Part shown: piece by piece, positions 22,880 through 30,879 of the stretch
Numbering within the stretch: position 1 is the stretch's first letter
Layout of the letters: each line of letters starts with the position of its first letter
Assembly (NCBI GenBank): GCA_964372865.1
Contig: CAYJRW010000001.1
Coordinates: forward strand, 1 to 44,077
Direction: 5' to 3'
From: CAYJRW01 sp964372865
Lineage (GTDB): Bacteria; Patescibacteriota; Minisyncoccia; Minisyncoccales; 2-12-FULL-40-12
DNA: 44,077 bases
The notes under the pieces: model-generated
The model's database searches: none
The model's input: the letters and a program-made list of their open reading frames with translations, nothing else
What the model was told of the DNA's origin: nothing
Translations under genes and position numbers: made by a program

Positions 22880-23113
22880 TTACTCTTTCCTATTTTTGAA
22901 TAATTTCCCCAAAATCTCAACAAAGTTGACCCTGTCCACCACCACCTCGCCCAAAAAAGCAAAGGGTACGGCAATCAAGACAATAATACCAAAAACGTAC
23001 CAGGTTATTGCAGCTCCTGTGGTCACTTTCACAGCAATGATGTCTTCAATAACGCCTATAATTATGCCAAAACACAAAAACTCCAAAAAAACTTCCAATC
23101 TTTTTAAATCCAT
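22880..23113 (-). CDS. Small two-helix membrane protein, unknown function
   Basis: 77 residues with two hydrophobic segments (about 9-30 and 35-58) and a basic C-terminus KLFKNRKE. I do not recognise the family. It follows msrB by 6 nt and so is probably cotranscribed with it. The frame is well supported by hydrophobicity and by tight spacing, but the product could be any small integral membrane protein. Confidence 0.6.
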   Translation of the reverse strand: MDLKRLEVFLEFLCFGIIIGVIEDIIAVKVTTGAAITWYVFGIIVLIAVPFAFLGEVVVDRVNFVEILGKLFKNRKE

Positions 23114-23119
23114 ATCTTT

Positions 23120-23527
23120 TTAATTTTTAGCATCTTTGCTTTCAAACTGCAAACAAACAGAATTAATGCAATATCTCTTGCCTCCTTTTTCTTTAGGGCC
23201 GTCGTCAAACACATGCCCCAAGTGAGAACCACATTTTTTGCAAAGCACCTCTGTGCGATTCATACCCTCACTTGTATCTGGCTTCAATTCAATATTATCC
23301 AGATTTACAGGGATAGTAAAACTCGGCCAACCAGTACCAGAATCAAACTTGGCATCTGAAGAAAAAAGCTCCTCGCCACAGGCTGCGCATTTGTACCTTC
23401 CCTTATCTTTGGTGTGAACGTATTTGCCTGAAAAAGGGAGCTCCGTGCCCGCCTCACGCATTACTTGATACTGCTCGGAGGTGAGTTTATCTCTCCACTC
23501 CTCTTTGGTATTTGGAATATTGTTCAT
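23120..23527 (-). CDS. msrB: Peptide methionine-R-sulfoxide reductase MsrB
   Basis: 135 residues. Structural zinc Cys pairs are CAACGEELF and CKKCGSHLGHVFDDG; the GTGWPSFT substrate pocket and the catalytic Cys of RYCINSV are present. It reduces the R epimer of methionine sulfoxide in proteins. Its ATG overlaps the msrA stop (ATGA), so the two epimer-specific enzymes are coupled. No signal peptide, so it is cytoplasmic. Confidence 0.96.
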   Translation of the reverse strand: MNNIPNTKEEWRDKLTSEQYQVMREAGTELPFSGKYVHTKDKGRYKCAACGEELFSSDAKFDSGTGWPSFTIPVNLDNIELKPDTSEGMNRTEVLCKKCGSHLGHVFDDGPKEKGGKRYCINSVCLQFESKDAKN

Positions 23528-24063
23528 CTCAGTTTTGCACGGAACAATTTTTTAATTTTGTCAATTTTGGGATCAATGATAACTTTGCAGTATTTTTCCT
23601 CTGGATTTTTATTGTAATAGTTCTGGTAATGCTCTTTGGCTGGATAAAAATTGTTATAAGGCAGTATTTTTGTTGCAATCGGTTCATCGTAAACTTTCCC
23701 ATCTTCAAGCTCTTTTTTTGAATTAATCGCAAGCTCTTTTTGCCCCTCTGTGTGATAAAAAATCGCAGCTGTATATTGAGAACCCGTGTCAGCTCCTTGT
23801 CCCCCTTTTTGTGTGGGGTTGTGCGAAACCCAGAAAACTTCAAGCAAATCTCTGTAACTTATCTCTTTTGGGTCATACTCAATTTGCACTGCTTCCCTAT
23901 GCCCTGTTTTGCCGCTTGAAACTTGGTTATACGTGGGATTTTCAACGTCTCCGCCTGAGTAACCGGTCGTAACTGATTTAACACCCTTTAGCATGCGGAA
24001 AACAGCGTCCTGGCACCAAAAACATCCGCCTGCAAAAGTCGCTTTCTCAAGTTTAGTTGCCAC
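23524..24063 (-). CDS. msrA: Peptide methionine-S-sulfoxide reductase MsrA
   Basis: 179 residues. Catalytic motif GGCFWCQDAVF near the N-terminus (the Cys of GCFW attacks the sulfoxide), followed by VTTGYSGG, the GHREAVQIEYDP strand and QYTAAIFYH. It repairs the S epimer; the thioredoxin-recycled partner msrB follows with a 4-nt overlap. The second Cys in FWC could act in resolution. No signal peptide is visible. Confidence 0.96.
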   Translation of the reverse strand: MATKLEKATFAGGCFWCQDAVFRMLKGVKSVTTGYSGGDVENPTYNQVSSGKTGHREAVQIEYDPKEISYRDLLEVFWVSHNPTQKGGQGADTGSQYTAAIFYHTEGQKELAINSKKELEDGKVYDEPIATKILPYNNFYPAKEHYQNYYNKNPEEKYCKVIIDPKIDKIKKLFRAKLR

Positions 24064-24074
24064 AAAAGTGTATT

Positions 24075-24686
24075 CTACCTTGTGCTGTAGAACTCTAAAG
24101 AATTAATAAAATCTCTAAATATTTCCTCGGTTAAGTCAGGGCTATAGGCAAAAGGATAAAACAAGCTAGGGCTGCTTTTGGCAAGACGAATATCAATCGC
24201 TTTGTGTTTTTTATTTCTCCAGCTCGGCTGCTGAGGAAAATCCGGAAATTCTGTTTTTTTGGCGATTTCATATAATACCGCTTCATGGCCATTTACTAAA
24301 ATTTCCTCTCTTTTTAAGACATCTACTGTGTTTAAAGTCAAAAATCTGTCTGATTCAAAATAAGTTATGTAAATTTGAGATTTTTCTCTGATATTATCTC
24401 CTGGGAGCGTAGCGTCGTATATGCTAATGGCTTTGAGTTGAGGAATGTATTCCATTTCAAATTTTACGGGAATGTTGCCGGAAAATCGAAAAGAAGAATT
24501 GAACTCTGAAAAATCTATTCTCTTAAAGTCCGCCGACTCTTCTTCTTGAACCTCGCTTCTTCCCTCTATTTTCTCTTCTGCGGGGCTTGAAACTTTATCT
24601 TTTTTCAAAAATAAAAAATAACCAAGAGCGCCTGAAACAATGATAATGGTTAAGATAACGACAACTTTAACTAATTTATTTAGCAT
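24075..24686 (-). CDS. Single-pass membrane protein with exported domain, unknown function
   Basis: 203 residues: a membrane helix at about 5-27, an acidic linker (about 33-55) and a soluble domain predicted outside the membrane. The soluble part has alternating strands and ends with a helix LTEEIFRDFINSLEF, like many small lipocalin- or PsbP-like repair domains, but I cannot assign a family. It overlaps the tpiA 3' end by 11 nt and precedes msrA by 11 nt, so it is in the same transcript. Confidence 0.6.
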   Translation of the reverse strand: MLNKLVKVVVILTIIIVSGALGYFLFLKKDKVSSPAEEKIEGRSEVQEEESADFKRIDFSEFNSSFRFSGNIPVKFEMEYIPQLKAISIYDATLPGDNIREKSQIYITYFESDRFLTLNTVDVLKREEILVNGHEAVLYEIAKKTEFPDFPQQPSWRNKKHKAIDIRLAKSSPSLFYPFAYSPDLTEEIFRDFINSLEFYSTR

Positions 24687-25452
24687 TTCCTCCTCCGCAT
24701 GTTTTTACTGTTTTAATAAATTCTCTGGCCCTTAAGGAGGCTGCACCCACTAGTACTCCATCCATTTTAGCTTCCTTAATAAATCCACCTATGTTCTTAC
24801 TGTCCACACTTCCCCCATAAATAACTCTTATTCTTTGGCCAAAATTTTTCCCAAACAATTTAACTAAGACTTTTCTTATAAAATTCGCTCCTTCTCTCGC
24901 TTCTTTTGGAGTGGCTATCTTCCTTCCTTTAGTTGTGCTTATTGCCCAGATAGGTTCGTAAGCGATAATCAGATTTTCAGTGTTTGGTTTTTTAATTCCT
25001 AACAGAGCTTTTTCTAATTGGATTTGAATTTTTTTAAATTCTTTTTTTTGGTCTCTATCTTCACTTCCAACGCAAAGAATTGATTTCAAGCCTATATCTA
25101 AAACTGCCCCTAATTTTTTATTGACCATTTCATCGGTTTCATTTAGGTTTCTTCTTCTTTCTGAGTGTCCAATAATTATATACTCCACACCTAAATCTTT
25201 TAACATTGCTGTTGAAATTTCACCAGTAAAGGCGCCTTTTCCCTCCCAGAAACAATCTTGTGAGCCAAATTTAGGGTTTAGGGTATAGGGTTTAGGATTT
25301 AGTAAATAAGGTATATAGACAAATGGCGGGCAGATAACAACTACAACTTTTTTTATATTCCTTACTCCTCTTGCTACCAAATTAAAAAGCAGCTTAGCTT
25401 TAGCCAGGGCTTGAGGATTCATCTTCCAGTTTGCAACGATTAAAGGCTTCAT
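24676..25452 (-). CDS. tpiA: Triosephosphate isomerase
   Basis: 258 residues. Active-site residues are NWKMN (Lys11), IGHSERR (His), AYEPIWAI (Glu) and the phosphate loop YGGSVDSKNI. It interconverts dihydroxyacetone phosphate and glyceraldehyde 3-phosphate in glycolysis. Residues about 51-61 read LNPKPYTLNPK, encoded by a TTTAGGG-type repeat on the plus strand; this replaces the variable surface loop before GSQDCFWE. The start overlaps the galT stop by 4 nt. Confidence 0.96.
   Translation of the reverse strand: MKPLIVANWKMNPQALAKAKLLFNLVARGVRNIKKVVVVICPPFVYIPYLLNPKPYTLNPKFGSQDCFWEGKGAFTGEISTAMLKDLGVEYIIIGHSERRRNLNETDEMVNKKLGAVLDIGLKSILCVGSEDRDQKKEFKKIQIQLEKALLGIKKPNTENLIIAYEPIWAISTTKGRKIATPKEAREGANFIRKVLVKLFGKNFGQRIRVIYGGSVDSKNIGGFIKEAKMDGVLVGAASLRAREFIKTVKTCGGGNAK
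25271..25302. repeat. TTTAGGG-type tandem tract inside tpiA
   Basis: Plus strand TTAGGG TTTAGGG TATAGGG TTTAGGA TTTAG: four to five near-identical 7-nt units. It is translated in frame on the minus strand as an NPKPYTLNPK-type peptide at a surface loop. GTTTAGGATTT is also found at the 3' end of rpsE (about 30303-30313). Confidence 0.75.
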
Positions 25453-26435
25453 CTCTGTTTTCTCAAATATGCGGCGGCTCTCTCTGGCTCAATGGTGGAA
25501 ATTTCCATTCTGGTTCCTATTTCAAAACCGGCCCAGGCGGATGTCTTTGGCAAAATAGTCCAGTGCCAGTGGTAATAAGGGCATGTCCTGCCGTCGCAAG
25601 GCGCAGTATGAAGATAAAAATTGTAAGCAGGGTCTGCCAAAGCCCTGTAAAGCTTCTTTAAGGCTGTCTGAAGAGCTTCGGCCAGATGCCATTTTTCATT
25701 TTCAGTTATATCTTCAAAATAAACCAAGTGTTTTTTAGGAGAGATAATCATTTCAAAAGCGGCTTTTGAAGCAAAGGGGCAGATAACCAAAAAACCCTCG
25801 TTTTCAAAAACTACTCTTTTTTTGACTTTCCGCTCCCAGCTATTCATTTCGCAATAAATACACTTTCCAGTTTTTAAAAAATATCTCCCGGAATTTGTGA
25901 GGGCTTTTCTTAAATCGGTGTCAACCAGAGGAGTGGTGATGATTTGAGAGTGGGGGTGGGAAATTGAGGCGCCTGCTTCTTTTCCGTGATTGTGAAAAAT
26001 GGAGACATAATGCACGAACTTTTCTTTTATCAACTGCAAGTATCTTTGATGATATGCGTCCATCACTTCTTTTACTTTTGCTGTGGAAAATTGAGCCAGT
26101 GATTTTTTGTGGTCGCGGGTCACCACCACTTCGTGAAAACCTACGGCGTTTATCGTCTGGTAAAATCTGCCTTCAACTCTTTTGTGTAATTCGTCATGAG
26201 GGGTGAAAGCAGGGTATTTGTTTGGCATAACAATGGTATTTGGCAAGACAAGGGTCGGTTTTTCACCTGTACCGAGGTTGCAAAAAGGGCAATCTTTTTT
26301 GGGAATCTCCTCTCTTATCCTTTTTTCTTGTTTGAAGGTTTCGGGACGTCTTGCGCGACCCGTCGCAATAACAACCCAATCTTTGGAAATGAGGTCAAAA
26401 CGAAGCTCTGAAGGAAATTTTATTTTTTTAGTCAT
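25449..26435 (-). CDS. galT: Galactose-1-phosphate uridylyltransferase (GalT family)
   Basis: 328 residues. HIT-superfamily features are a CPFC zinc pair near residue 50, an IFHNHGKEAGASISHPHSQ stretch with the HPH nucleophile motif, and a HWHWTILPK motif near the C-terminus. The predicted reaction swaps UMP between UDP-glucose and galactose 1-phosphate, although some relatives act as general hexose-1-phosphate nucleotidyltransferases. It overlaps tpiA by 4 nt and follows a glycosyltransferase, so a role in sugar supply for glycan synthesis is possible. Confidence 0.9.
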   Translation of the reverse strand: MTKKIKFPSELRFDLISKDWVVIATGRARRPETFKQEKRIREEIPKKDCPFCNLGTGEKPTLVLPNTIVMPNKYPAFTPHDELHKRVEGRFYQTINAVGFHEVVVTRDHKKSLAQFSTAKVKEVMDAYHQRYLQLIKEKFVHYVSIFHNHGKEAGASISHPHSQIITTPLVDTDLRKALTNSGRYFLKTGKCIYCEMNSWERKVKKRVVFENEGFLVICPFASKAAFEMIISPKKHLVYFEDITENEKWHLAEALQTALKKLYRALADPAYNFYLHTAPCDGRTCPYYHWHWTILPKTSAWAGFEIGTRMEISTIEPERAAAYLRKQR

Positions 26436-26442
26436 ACAGCAA

Positions 26443-26488
26443 GTTTTAATTTATTAAAACGAAGCTCTTGATGAAACTTTAGCTTCGT
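26443..26488 (-). other. Two overlapping inverted repeats at the glycosyltransferase-galT junction
   Basis: First, ACGAAGCT / AGCTTCGT with a 14-nt loop (26459-26488) lies in the last codons of the glycosyltransferase gene. Second, GTTTTAAT-TT-ATTAAAAC (26443-26460) spans its stop codon, a few nt upstream of the galT ATG. The first followed by TTTTAATAA could be a weak terminator or attenuator. Confidence 0.4.
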
Positions 26489-27200
26489 CATACTTTTTTT
26501 TAATGAAATTCAGCTTAATCTTGATTAAATCAAGAGCCATTTTAGTCATTGAGTCAAATTGAACCTTGCTGTCTGGGTCATTTTTCCAGTGAACCGGAAT
26601 TTCTTTTATTTTACAGCCAAATTTTTTTCCCAGCAACAGGATTTCCGGGTCAAAAGCGAATTGATTGATTTTGGCTTTCGGAAAAATATCTTGAGCCGCT
26701 TTTGCTGAAAAAGCTTTGAAGCCGCATTGAGTGTCTTGAATTTCCCAAAGGCCAATAATTATTTTTCTATATATTTTGAAAAAAAATCCAACCAATCTTC
26801 TGAACCAGGATTGCCTCGGGTCCAGAACAGCTCCTTTTATGTCTCTTGAACCAATAACTATGTCGTATCCATTTTCAAACTCAGGCCACATTTTTTCAAC
26901 CTGCTCAACTGAAGTTGAATTATCGGCATCGGTAAAAATTCTGAAGTCGCCCTGAGCAGAAAGCATTCCTTCTTTTACAGCATGGCCTTTTCCAAGCCCA
27001 TCAATCTCAATTAATTTCAAATTCTTAATTTCTCTTTGCTTTTCTTTAACAATTTCTCTAGTTCTGTCTTTTGACCCCCCGTCAACAACAATAATTTCTG
27101 ATTCATAAGCCTGCTTTTTTAAATAATTATCAACATCTTCCAAAGTTCTTAGAATCCTCTTTTCCTCATTGTAAGCAGGAATAATGACTGAGAAATGCAT
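26454..27200 (-). CDS. Family 2 glycosyltransferase (dolichyl/undecaprenyl-phosphate sugar transferase type)
   Basis: 248 residues. GT-A fold with SVIIPAYNEEKRI at the start, IIVVDGGSKDRT, and an acidic TDADNST in place of the DxD. The GSRDIKGA and DTQCGFKAF motifs are typical of ALG5/DPM1-like enzymes that move glucose or mannose onto a polyprenyl phosphate. It has no long membrane region, only one weakly hydrophobic stretch near 146-162. It starts 5 nt after map, unusual company in a spc operon. Confidence 0.85.
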   Translation of the reverse strand: MHFSVIIPAYNEEKRILRTLEDVDNYLKKQAYESEIIVVDGGSKDRTREIVKEKQREIKNLKLIEIDGLGKGHAVKEGMLSAQGDFRIFTDADNSTSVEQVEKMWPEFENGYDIVIGSRDIKGAVLDPRQSWFRRLVGFFFKIYRKIIIGLWEIQDTQCGFKAFSAKAAQDIFPKAKINQFAFDPEILLLGKKFGCKIKEIPVHWKNDPDSKVQFDSMTKMALDLIKIKLNFIKKKYDEAKVSSRASF

Positions 27201-27205
27201 AAAGA

Positions 27206-27964
27206 TTATCTTAACTCTGTTAAAAGTTTTGGCCCTTCTTTTGTGACGGCTACCATGTTTTCAAAGTGGGCAGAGAGTAAACCGTCAGCAGTAGCAAAAC
27301 AATGGTTGTCTGTTTTTTTTAGTTTCCAGTCCCCTGCCGTTACCATCGGTTCTATGCAAAAAACCATACCTTCTCTGATTTTTTCTCCTGTATGTCTTTT
27401 TCCGTAATTTAATACTTTGGGGTCTTCATGCAGTTCTCTGCCTATGCCATGGCCGCACAAGTCCCTGACCACATTAAATCCCTGACCCTCAACGTATCTT
27501 TGAATTGTGTTGCCAATGTCGCCAAAAGTATTGCCTGCTTTGGCTTTTTTAATGCCCCTTTTTAATGCCTTTTTGGTAATCCTGAGCAATCTTTGAGCTT
27601 CAGCAGAAATTTTACCAACGGGCAGGGTAATTGCCATATCTGTATGGAACCCCTTCCATAAAATTCCTAAATCAAGAGAAACAATGTTGCCTTCTTTTAA
27701 AATTTTGTTTGACGGAACGCAGTGGACAATTTCTTCATTGATAGAGACGCAAACGCAGGAAGGAAACCCCTGATAACCTTTGAAATTGCATTTTGCGCCA
27801 GAAACCGCAATTAGTTCTTCAGCAAAATTCTCCAAATCTTTGGTGGTAAGGCCAGGCCTGACTTTAGAGGCCAGCTCTTTCATAATTCCAGAGAGAATCT
27901 TTCCTCCTTCAGCCATTATCTTAATTTCCTCAGGGGTTTTAATGTTAATCACAACCTCACGCAT
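27206..27964 (-). CDS. map: Methionine aminopeptidase, type I
   Basis: 252 residues. The metal ligands are visible: Asp in VSLDLGILWKGFHTDMAITLP (two Asp), His in CGHGIGRELHEDP, Glu in GMVFCIEPMV, and Glu in AHFENMVAVT; the substrate His lies in NEEIVHCVPS. It removes the N-terminal Met of nascent proteins. It is in its standard place after adk, 18 nt downstream, closing the conserved spc gene order before unrelated genes begin. Confidence 0.96.
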   Translation of the reverse strand: MREVVINIKTPEEIKIMAEGGKILSGIMKELASKVRPGLTTKDLENFAEELIAVSGAKCNFKGYQGFPSCVCVSINEEIVHCVPSNKILKEGNIVSLDLGILWKGFHTDMAITLPVGKISAEAQRLLRITKKALKRGIKKAKAGNTFGDIGNTIQRYVEGQGFNVVRDLCGHGIGRELHEDPKVLNYGKRHTGEKIREGMVFCIEPMVTAGDWKLKKTDNHCFATADGLLSAHFENMVAVTKEGPKLLTELR

Positions 27965-27982
27965 AATTCTGCGATGGCTAAA

Positions 27983-28717
27983 TTATATGTAATGTTTGTT
28001 CGGAGGTTTTCGGGGTTTTAGAGTTTTGAGAATGTTTTTGAAAACAATGGCTGGAGGCGGAGAGCCTTTTATCTTCACAACTTTTAACCCTCGTTTTTGA
28101 AAATAATCAATCAAGGGTAATGTTCTTTCTTTGTATTCTCGCAGTCTGACTTTTATTGTCTCTGGGTTGTCAAGACCCTTTCTTTTTACCAATTTTGAGC
28201 CGTCCAAGGGGCACTTTGTCAATTTTGCGTTCTCTTGCGAATATAAAATTGGGTGGCGCATCAGCTCACAAATTCTACGGTGAGAATTTCTGAAAAGTGT
28301 CTCTTTTGGGGTAATTTCAAGCAAAACAACCCTGATGTTTTTTACCCCATACATTTTTTCCAAAAGAGGTATCTCCTTCTCCGCCTCATCGAGAGTTCTT
28401 GGCGAGCCAGCCAAGACAATGCCTTTACCCTCCTTATATAACACCTTGATTCTTTCTTTTAGCAGAAAAGCCACAAAAGGTGGCGACATTAAAAAACCAG
28501 TACTCCATAGCTTTCTTTCATCTTCCAAAAAATATTTTTTCCCTCCAACCTCAACAAATTCGCCTTTTTTGGCTTCTTGAAATGTTTCTTCCAAAAACTT
28601 ACTTGTTTCTAAATAGTGTAGGCCGAGTTTCTCAGCCAACAGGTTTGCTTGACTTCCCTTTCCTGATCCCGGCGGCCCAATAATAATTATCACTTTTTGT
28701 CCACTAGAATGTTTCAT
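27983..28717 (-). CDS. adk: Adenylate kinase / nucleoside monophosphate kinase
   Basis: 244 residues, a little long. P-loop GPPGSGKGSQ near residue 14, AGSPRT in place of the usual GFPRT, and a LID region with CPLDGSKLVKRKGLDNPETIKVRLREY followed by a PLIDYF helix. Only one Cys of the zinc-type LID is kept. The NMP-binding part (about 40-90) is longer and divergent. It balances AMP, ADP and ATP. It overlaps secY by 14 nt and has a rare good ribosome-site match GAGAG before the ATG. Confidence 0.88.
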   Translation of the reverse strand: MKHSSGQKVIIIIGPPGSGKGSQANLLAEKLGLHYLETSKFLEETFQEAKKGEFVEVGGKKYFLEDERKLWSTGFLMSPPFVAFLLKERIKVLYKEGKGIVLAGSPRTLDEAEKEIPLLEKMYGVKNIRVVLLEITPKETLFRNSHRRICELMRHPILYSQENAKLTKCPLDGSKLVKRKGLDNPETIKVRLREYKERTLPLIDYFQKRGLKVVKIKGSPPPAIVFKNILKTLKPRKPPNKHYI

Positions 28718-29981
28718 ATTCTCTCATCTGCAATTGCGCTTTTACCTGGCGCATTGTTTCCAAAACCACTGAAACGACAATCAGTAAAGATGTCCCGCCT
28801 ATTAAAAACTGAAACACTTGCACTCCAGTAATTCCTCCGACAAGCGAAGGCATAACTGCAATAATTCCCAGGAATATTGCTCCGACCAGCAAAACCCTGT
28901 TCAAAATAAAATTCATAAAATTTGCCGTTGATTCGCCGGGTCTTATTCCCGGAATAAACCCGCCCATTTTTTGCAAATTGCTGGAGATGGCTTTGGGGTC
29001 AAATGTGACAGCTGTATAAAAATAGGTGAAAAGAACTACTAAAAGAAAAAAGAAAGAGCCGTAAAACCAAGGGTTTTCAAATGCCCTGACCACGTTTCGA
29101 GCGATTGAACCTAAAATCCCGTCGGCCTCCCCCAAAAAATTAGCAAGAAGGGAGGGTAAAAGTATGATTGACAGAGCAAAAATTATTGGAATGACTCCGG
29201 CCGGGTTAACGTTTAGGGGCAGATAAGTTGAAACGCCGCCGTACATTTTCATGCCTCTCACTCTCTTGGCGTAAGAAACGGGAATATTTCGTCTGCCCTC
29301 GTTTATAATCACAACTCCTGCAATAATCACCAGGGCCATGGCAAAAAACAGCAGATAAGTAGGGATCTGAGCCGGATCCCGAGCAACAATCAGCTGCCGG
29401 ATACCTGCTGGAACGCCGGCAACAATACCTGCAAAAATCAGCAAAGAAACGCCGTTGCCGATTCCTTTTTCTGAAATTAATTCCCCAAGCCACATCAAAA
29501 ACACACAGCCGGCTGTAATGGTGATAATTGATACTATGAGCAATTCCGGGGAAAGAGCTGAAATAGCCCCTTGTCTCTGAAGCAAGTTAAGCATCGCGTA
29601 TCCTTGGAGCATGGCAAAAGGAACAGTCAGTATTCTTCCGTATTGATTGAATTTCTGCCTGCCCTGCTCACCTTCTTCTTTGTAAAGCCGGTTTAAGGCG
29701 GGGAAAATCAGGGTCAAAAGCTGCATAATAATCACTCCCGTAATATAGGGACCCAGGCCCAACATAACAATGGAAAGGTTTTCAAGAGTACCGCCTGTAA
29801 AAACATTTAAAAGTCCAAAGAGCTGAAACTGGGCAAAGAAAGCTTGCAGGTCGCCAATATCTATTCCTGGTATGGGAATATTCGCCATTATTCTGAAAAC
29901 GACAAAAACGCCCAAGACAAACAGGATTTTGTTTCGCAGGTCTTTAATCTTGAATATTTGGATGAGTTTTTCTGGCCACAT
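28704..29981 (-). CDS. secY: Protein translocase channel subunit SecY
   Basis: 425 residues with ten membrane helices. Motifs are FRIMANIPIPGID near the first helix, the plug region, GIGNGVSLLIFAGIV, the cytoplasmic loop INEGRRNIPVSYAKR, and GGFIPGIRPGE in the C5 loop that contacts SecA and the ribosome. It forms the export channel used with SecA, SecD and SecF, also in this window. Its 5' end overlaps the rplO 3' end by 38 nt. Confidence 0.97.
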   Translation of the reverse strand: MWPEKLIQIFKIKDLRNKILFVLGVFVVFRIMANIPIPGIDIGDLQAFFAQFQLFGLLNVFTGGTLENLSIVMLGLGPYITGVIIMQLLTLIFPALNRLYKEEGEQGRQKFNQYGRILTVPFAMLQGYAMLNLLQRQGAISALSPELLIVSIITITAGCVFLMWLGELISEKGIGNGVSLLIFAGIVAGVPAGIRQLIVARDPAQIPTYLLFFAMALVIIAGVVIINEGRRNIPVSYAKRVRGMKMYGGVSTYLPLNVNPAGVIPIIFALSIILLPSLLANFLGEADGILGSIARNVVRAFENPWFYGSFFFLLVVLFTYFYTAVTFDPKAISSNLQKMGGFIPGIRPGESTANFMNFILNRVLLVGAIFLGIIAVMPSLVGGITGVQVFQFLIGGTSLLIVVSVVLETMRQVKAQLQMREYETF

Positions 29982-30192
29982 ACTTTTGCTTCTTTTGCTT
30001 TGCTTTGAATCTGTACCCTCTTAATTTAGGATACCTTTTTATTAATTCCCTGACAATCGGTTTTAATTTTCTGCCTGCTCTGGAACGTTGCCCCTTTTGT
30101 CCCCGGCCAGAATAGGTGCCGCGCTTTCCTCCGCGGCCCACCCTTTTCCTTTTTTTGGATTTATGAATCGGTTTAAGTTCGTGTAATTGCAT
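29944..30192 (-). CDS. rplO: 50S ribosomal protein L15, short form
   Basis: 82 residues from ATG 30192 (MQLHELKP), against about 145 usually. An upstream in-frame start would add only repeat-encoded residues. The basic N-terminal arm that threads into 23S rRNA is present (KRVGRGGKRGTYSGRGQKGQ, then SRAGRK). The C-terminal globular domain is missing: after GRKLKPIVRELIKRYPKLRGYRFK the protein ends. It overlaps secY by 38 nt, so the stop is constrained by another frame. rpmD (L30), its usual upstream neighbour, is absent. Confidence 0.9.
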   Translation of the reverse strand: MQLHELKPIHKSKKRKRVGRGGKRGTYSGRGQKGQRSRAGRKLKPIVRELIKRYPKLRGYRFKAKQKKQKYVARKTHPNIQD

Positions 30193-30340
30193 GTTATTAA
30201 AATTCGAAGTTTGAATATCGAAATTCGAAACACAATAAATTTCTATGAATTTCAATAAGTTTCTGAAAGTAATAGAAACTATTAGAAACTTGTAGAAACT
30301 ATTTGTTTAGGATTTCGGATTTCGTGTTTCGGATTTTAAG
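30193..30340. repeat. Low-complexity tract between rpsE and rplO, extending into rpsE
   Basis: The 106-nt gap is filled by short units: AGTTTCTA repeated three times with its inverse AGAAACT, then GAAATTC/TTCGAATTTCG units. It runs on into the rpsE coding end, where GGATTTCGGATTTCG units encode the C-terminal tail. It holds no gene. Confidence 0.7.
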
Positions 30341-30796
30341 GCTCTCTAGAGCCTTGATGGTGGCTCTGGCATTATTCAATTTATTACCTGTTCTGCCCAA
30401 AATTTTAGACGAAATATTTTTTATCCCTGCCAAAGCGCAGATAACTCTAACCGTGCCGCCAGCTTTCAAACCTCTGCCTTTTTTTCTTGGTTTTAACAAC
30501 ACGCGGGCTGAGGAAAATTTTGCCATAACTTCATGGAGAATTGTGCCTTCGACAATGGGAACTTCTGTTAAATTTTTCTTTGCCAAGCGAGTAGCTTTAT
30601 CAATTGCTTGAGCCACATCAAGCCCTTTTGCCACTCCCACGCCAACTTTCCCTGCCTTGTTGCCAACGACAAGTACTGCACGAAATCTAAAACGCCTGCC
30701 GCCAGCAGCAACCCTGGTAACCCGTGCCAAGTCAAGCAGTTTTGATTCAAACTCCTCTTTTGGTTTCTCAAATTTTATTGGTTTTTCTCTTACCAT
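30299..30796 (-). CDS. rpsE: 30S ribosomal protein S5
   Basis: 165 residues. The double-stranded RNA-binding N-domain (RVTRVAAGGRRFRFRAVLVVGN) and the C-domain with KPRKKGRGLKAGGTVRVICALAGI are both present. S5 sits at the mRNA entry and affects accuracy. The last 14 residues (LKIRNTKSEILNK) come from a repeat tract and are probably a non-native tail. The gap upstream to rplR holds a palindromic repeat element. Confidence 0.96.
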   Translation of the reverse strand: MVREKPIKFEKPKEEFESKLLDLARVTRVAAGGRRFRFRAVLVVGNKAGKVGVGVAKGLDVAQAIDKATRLAKKNLTEVPIVEGTILHEVMAKFSSARVLLKPRKKGRGLKAGGTVRVICALAGIKNISSKILGRTGNKLNNARATIKALESLKIRNTKSEILNK

Positions 30797-30802
30797 AAAA
30801 AT

Positions 30803-30879
30803 CGATGCTAATATACGAATTGATACTAATGATACTAATATTCGTATAATTCGTATGCATTAGTATATTGGTATCGCGG
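30803..30879. repeat. AT-rich palindromic element, copy A
   Basis: Fills the gap between rplR and rpsE. Its two ends are imperfect inverted repeats of the form CGATRCYAATATACKAAT (15 of 19 positions match between ends), and the middle holds GATACTAAT and ATACGAAT units. Copy B (34478-34597) has the same ends in the opposite orientation. Confidence 0.8.

Noticed and set aside
30193..30298. CRISPR-like array
   Set aside because: Repeat units are 7-11 nt, irregular and without spacers of constant length.
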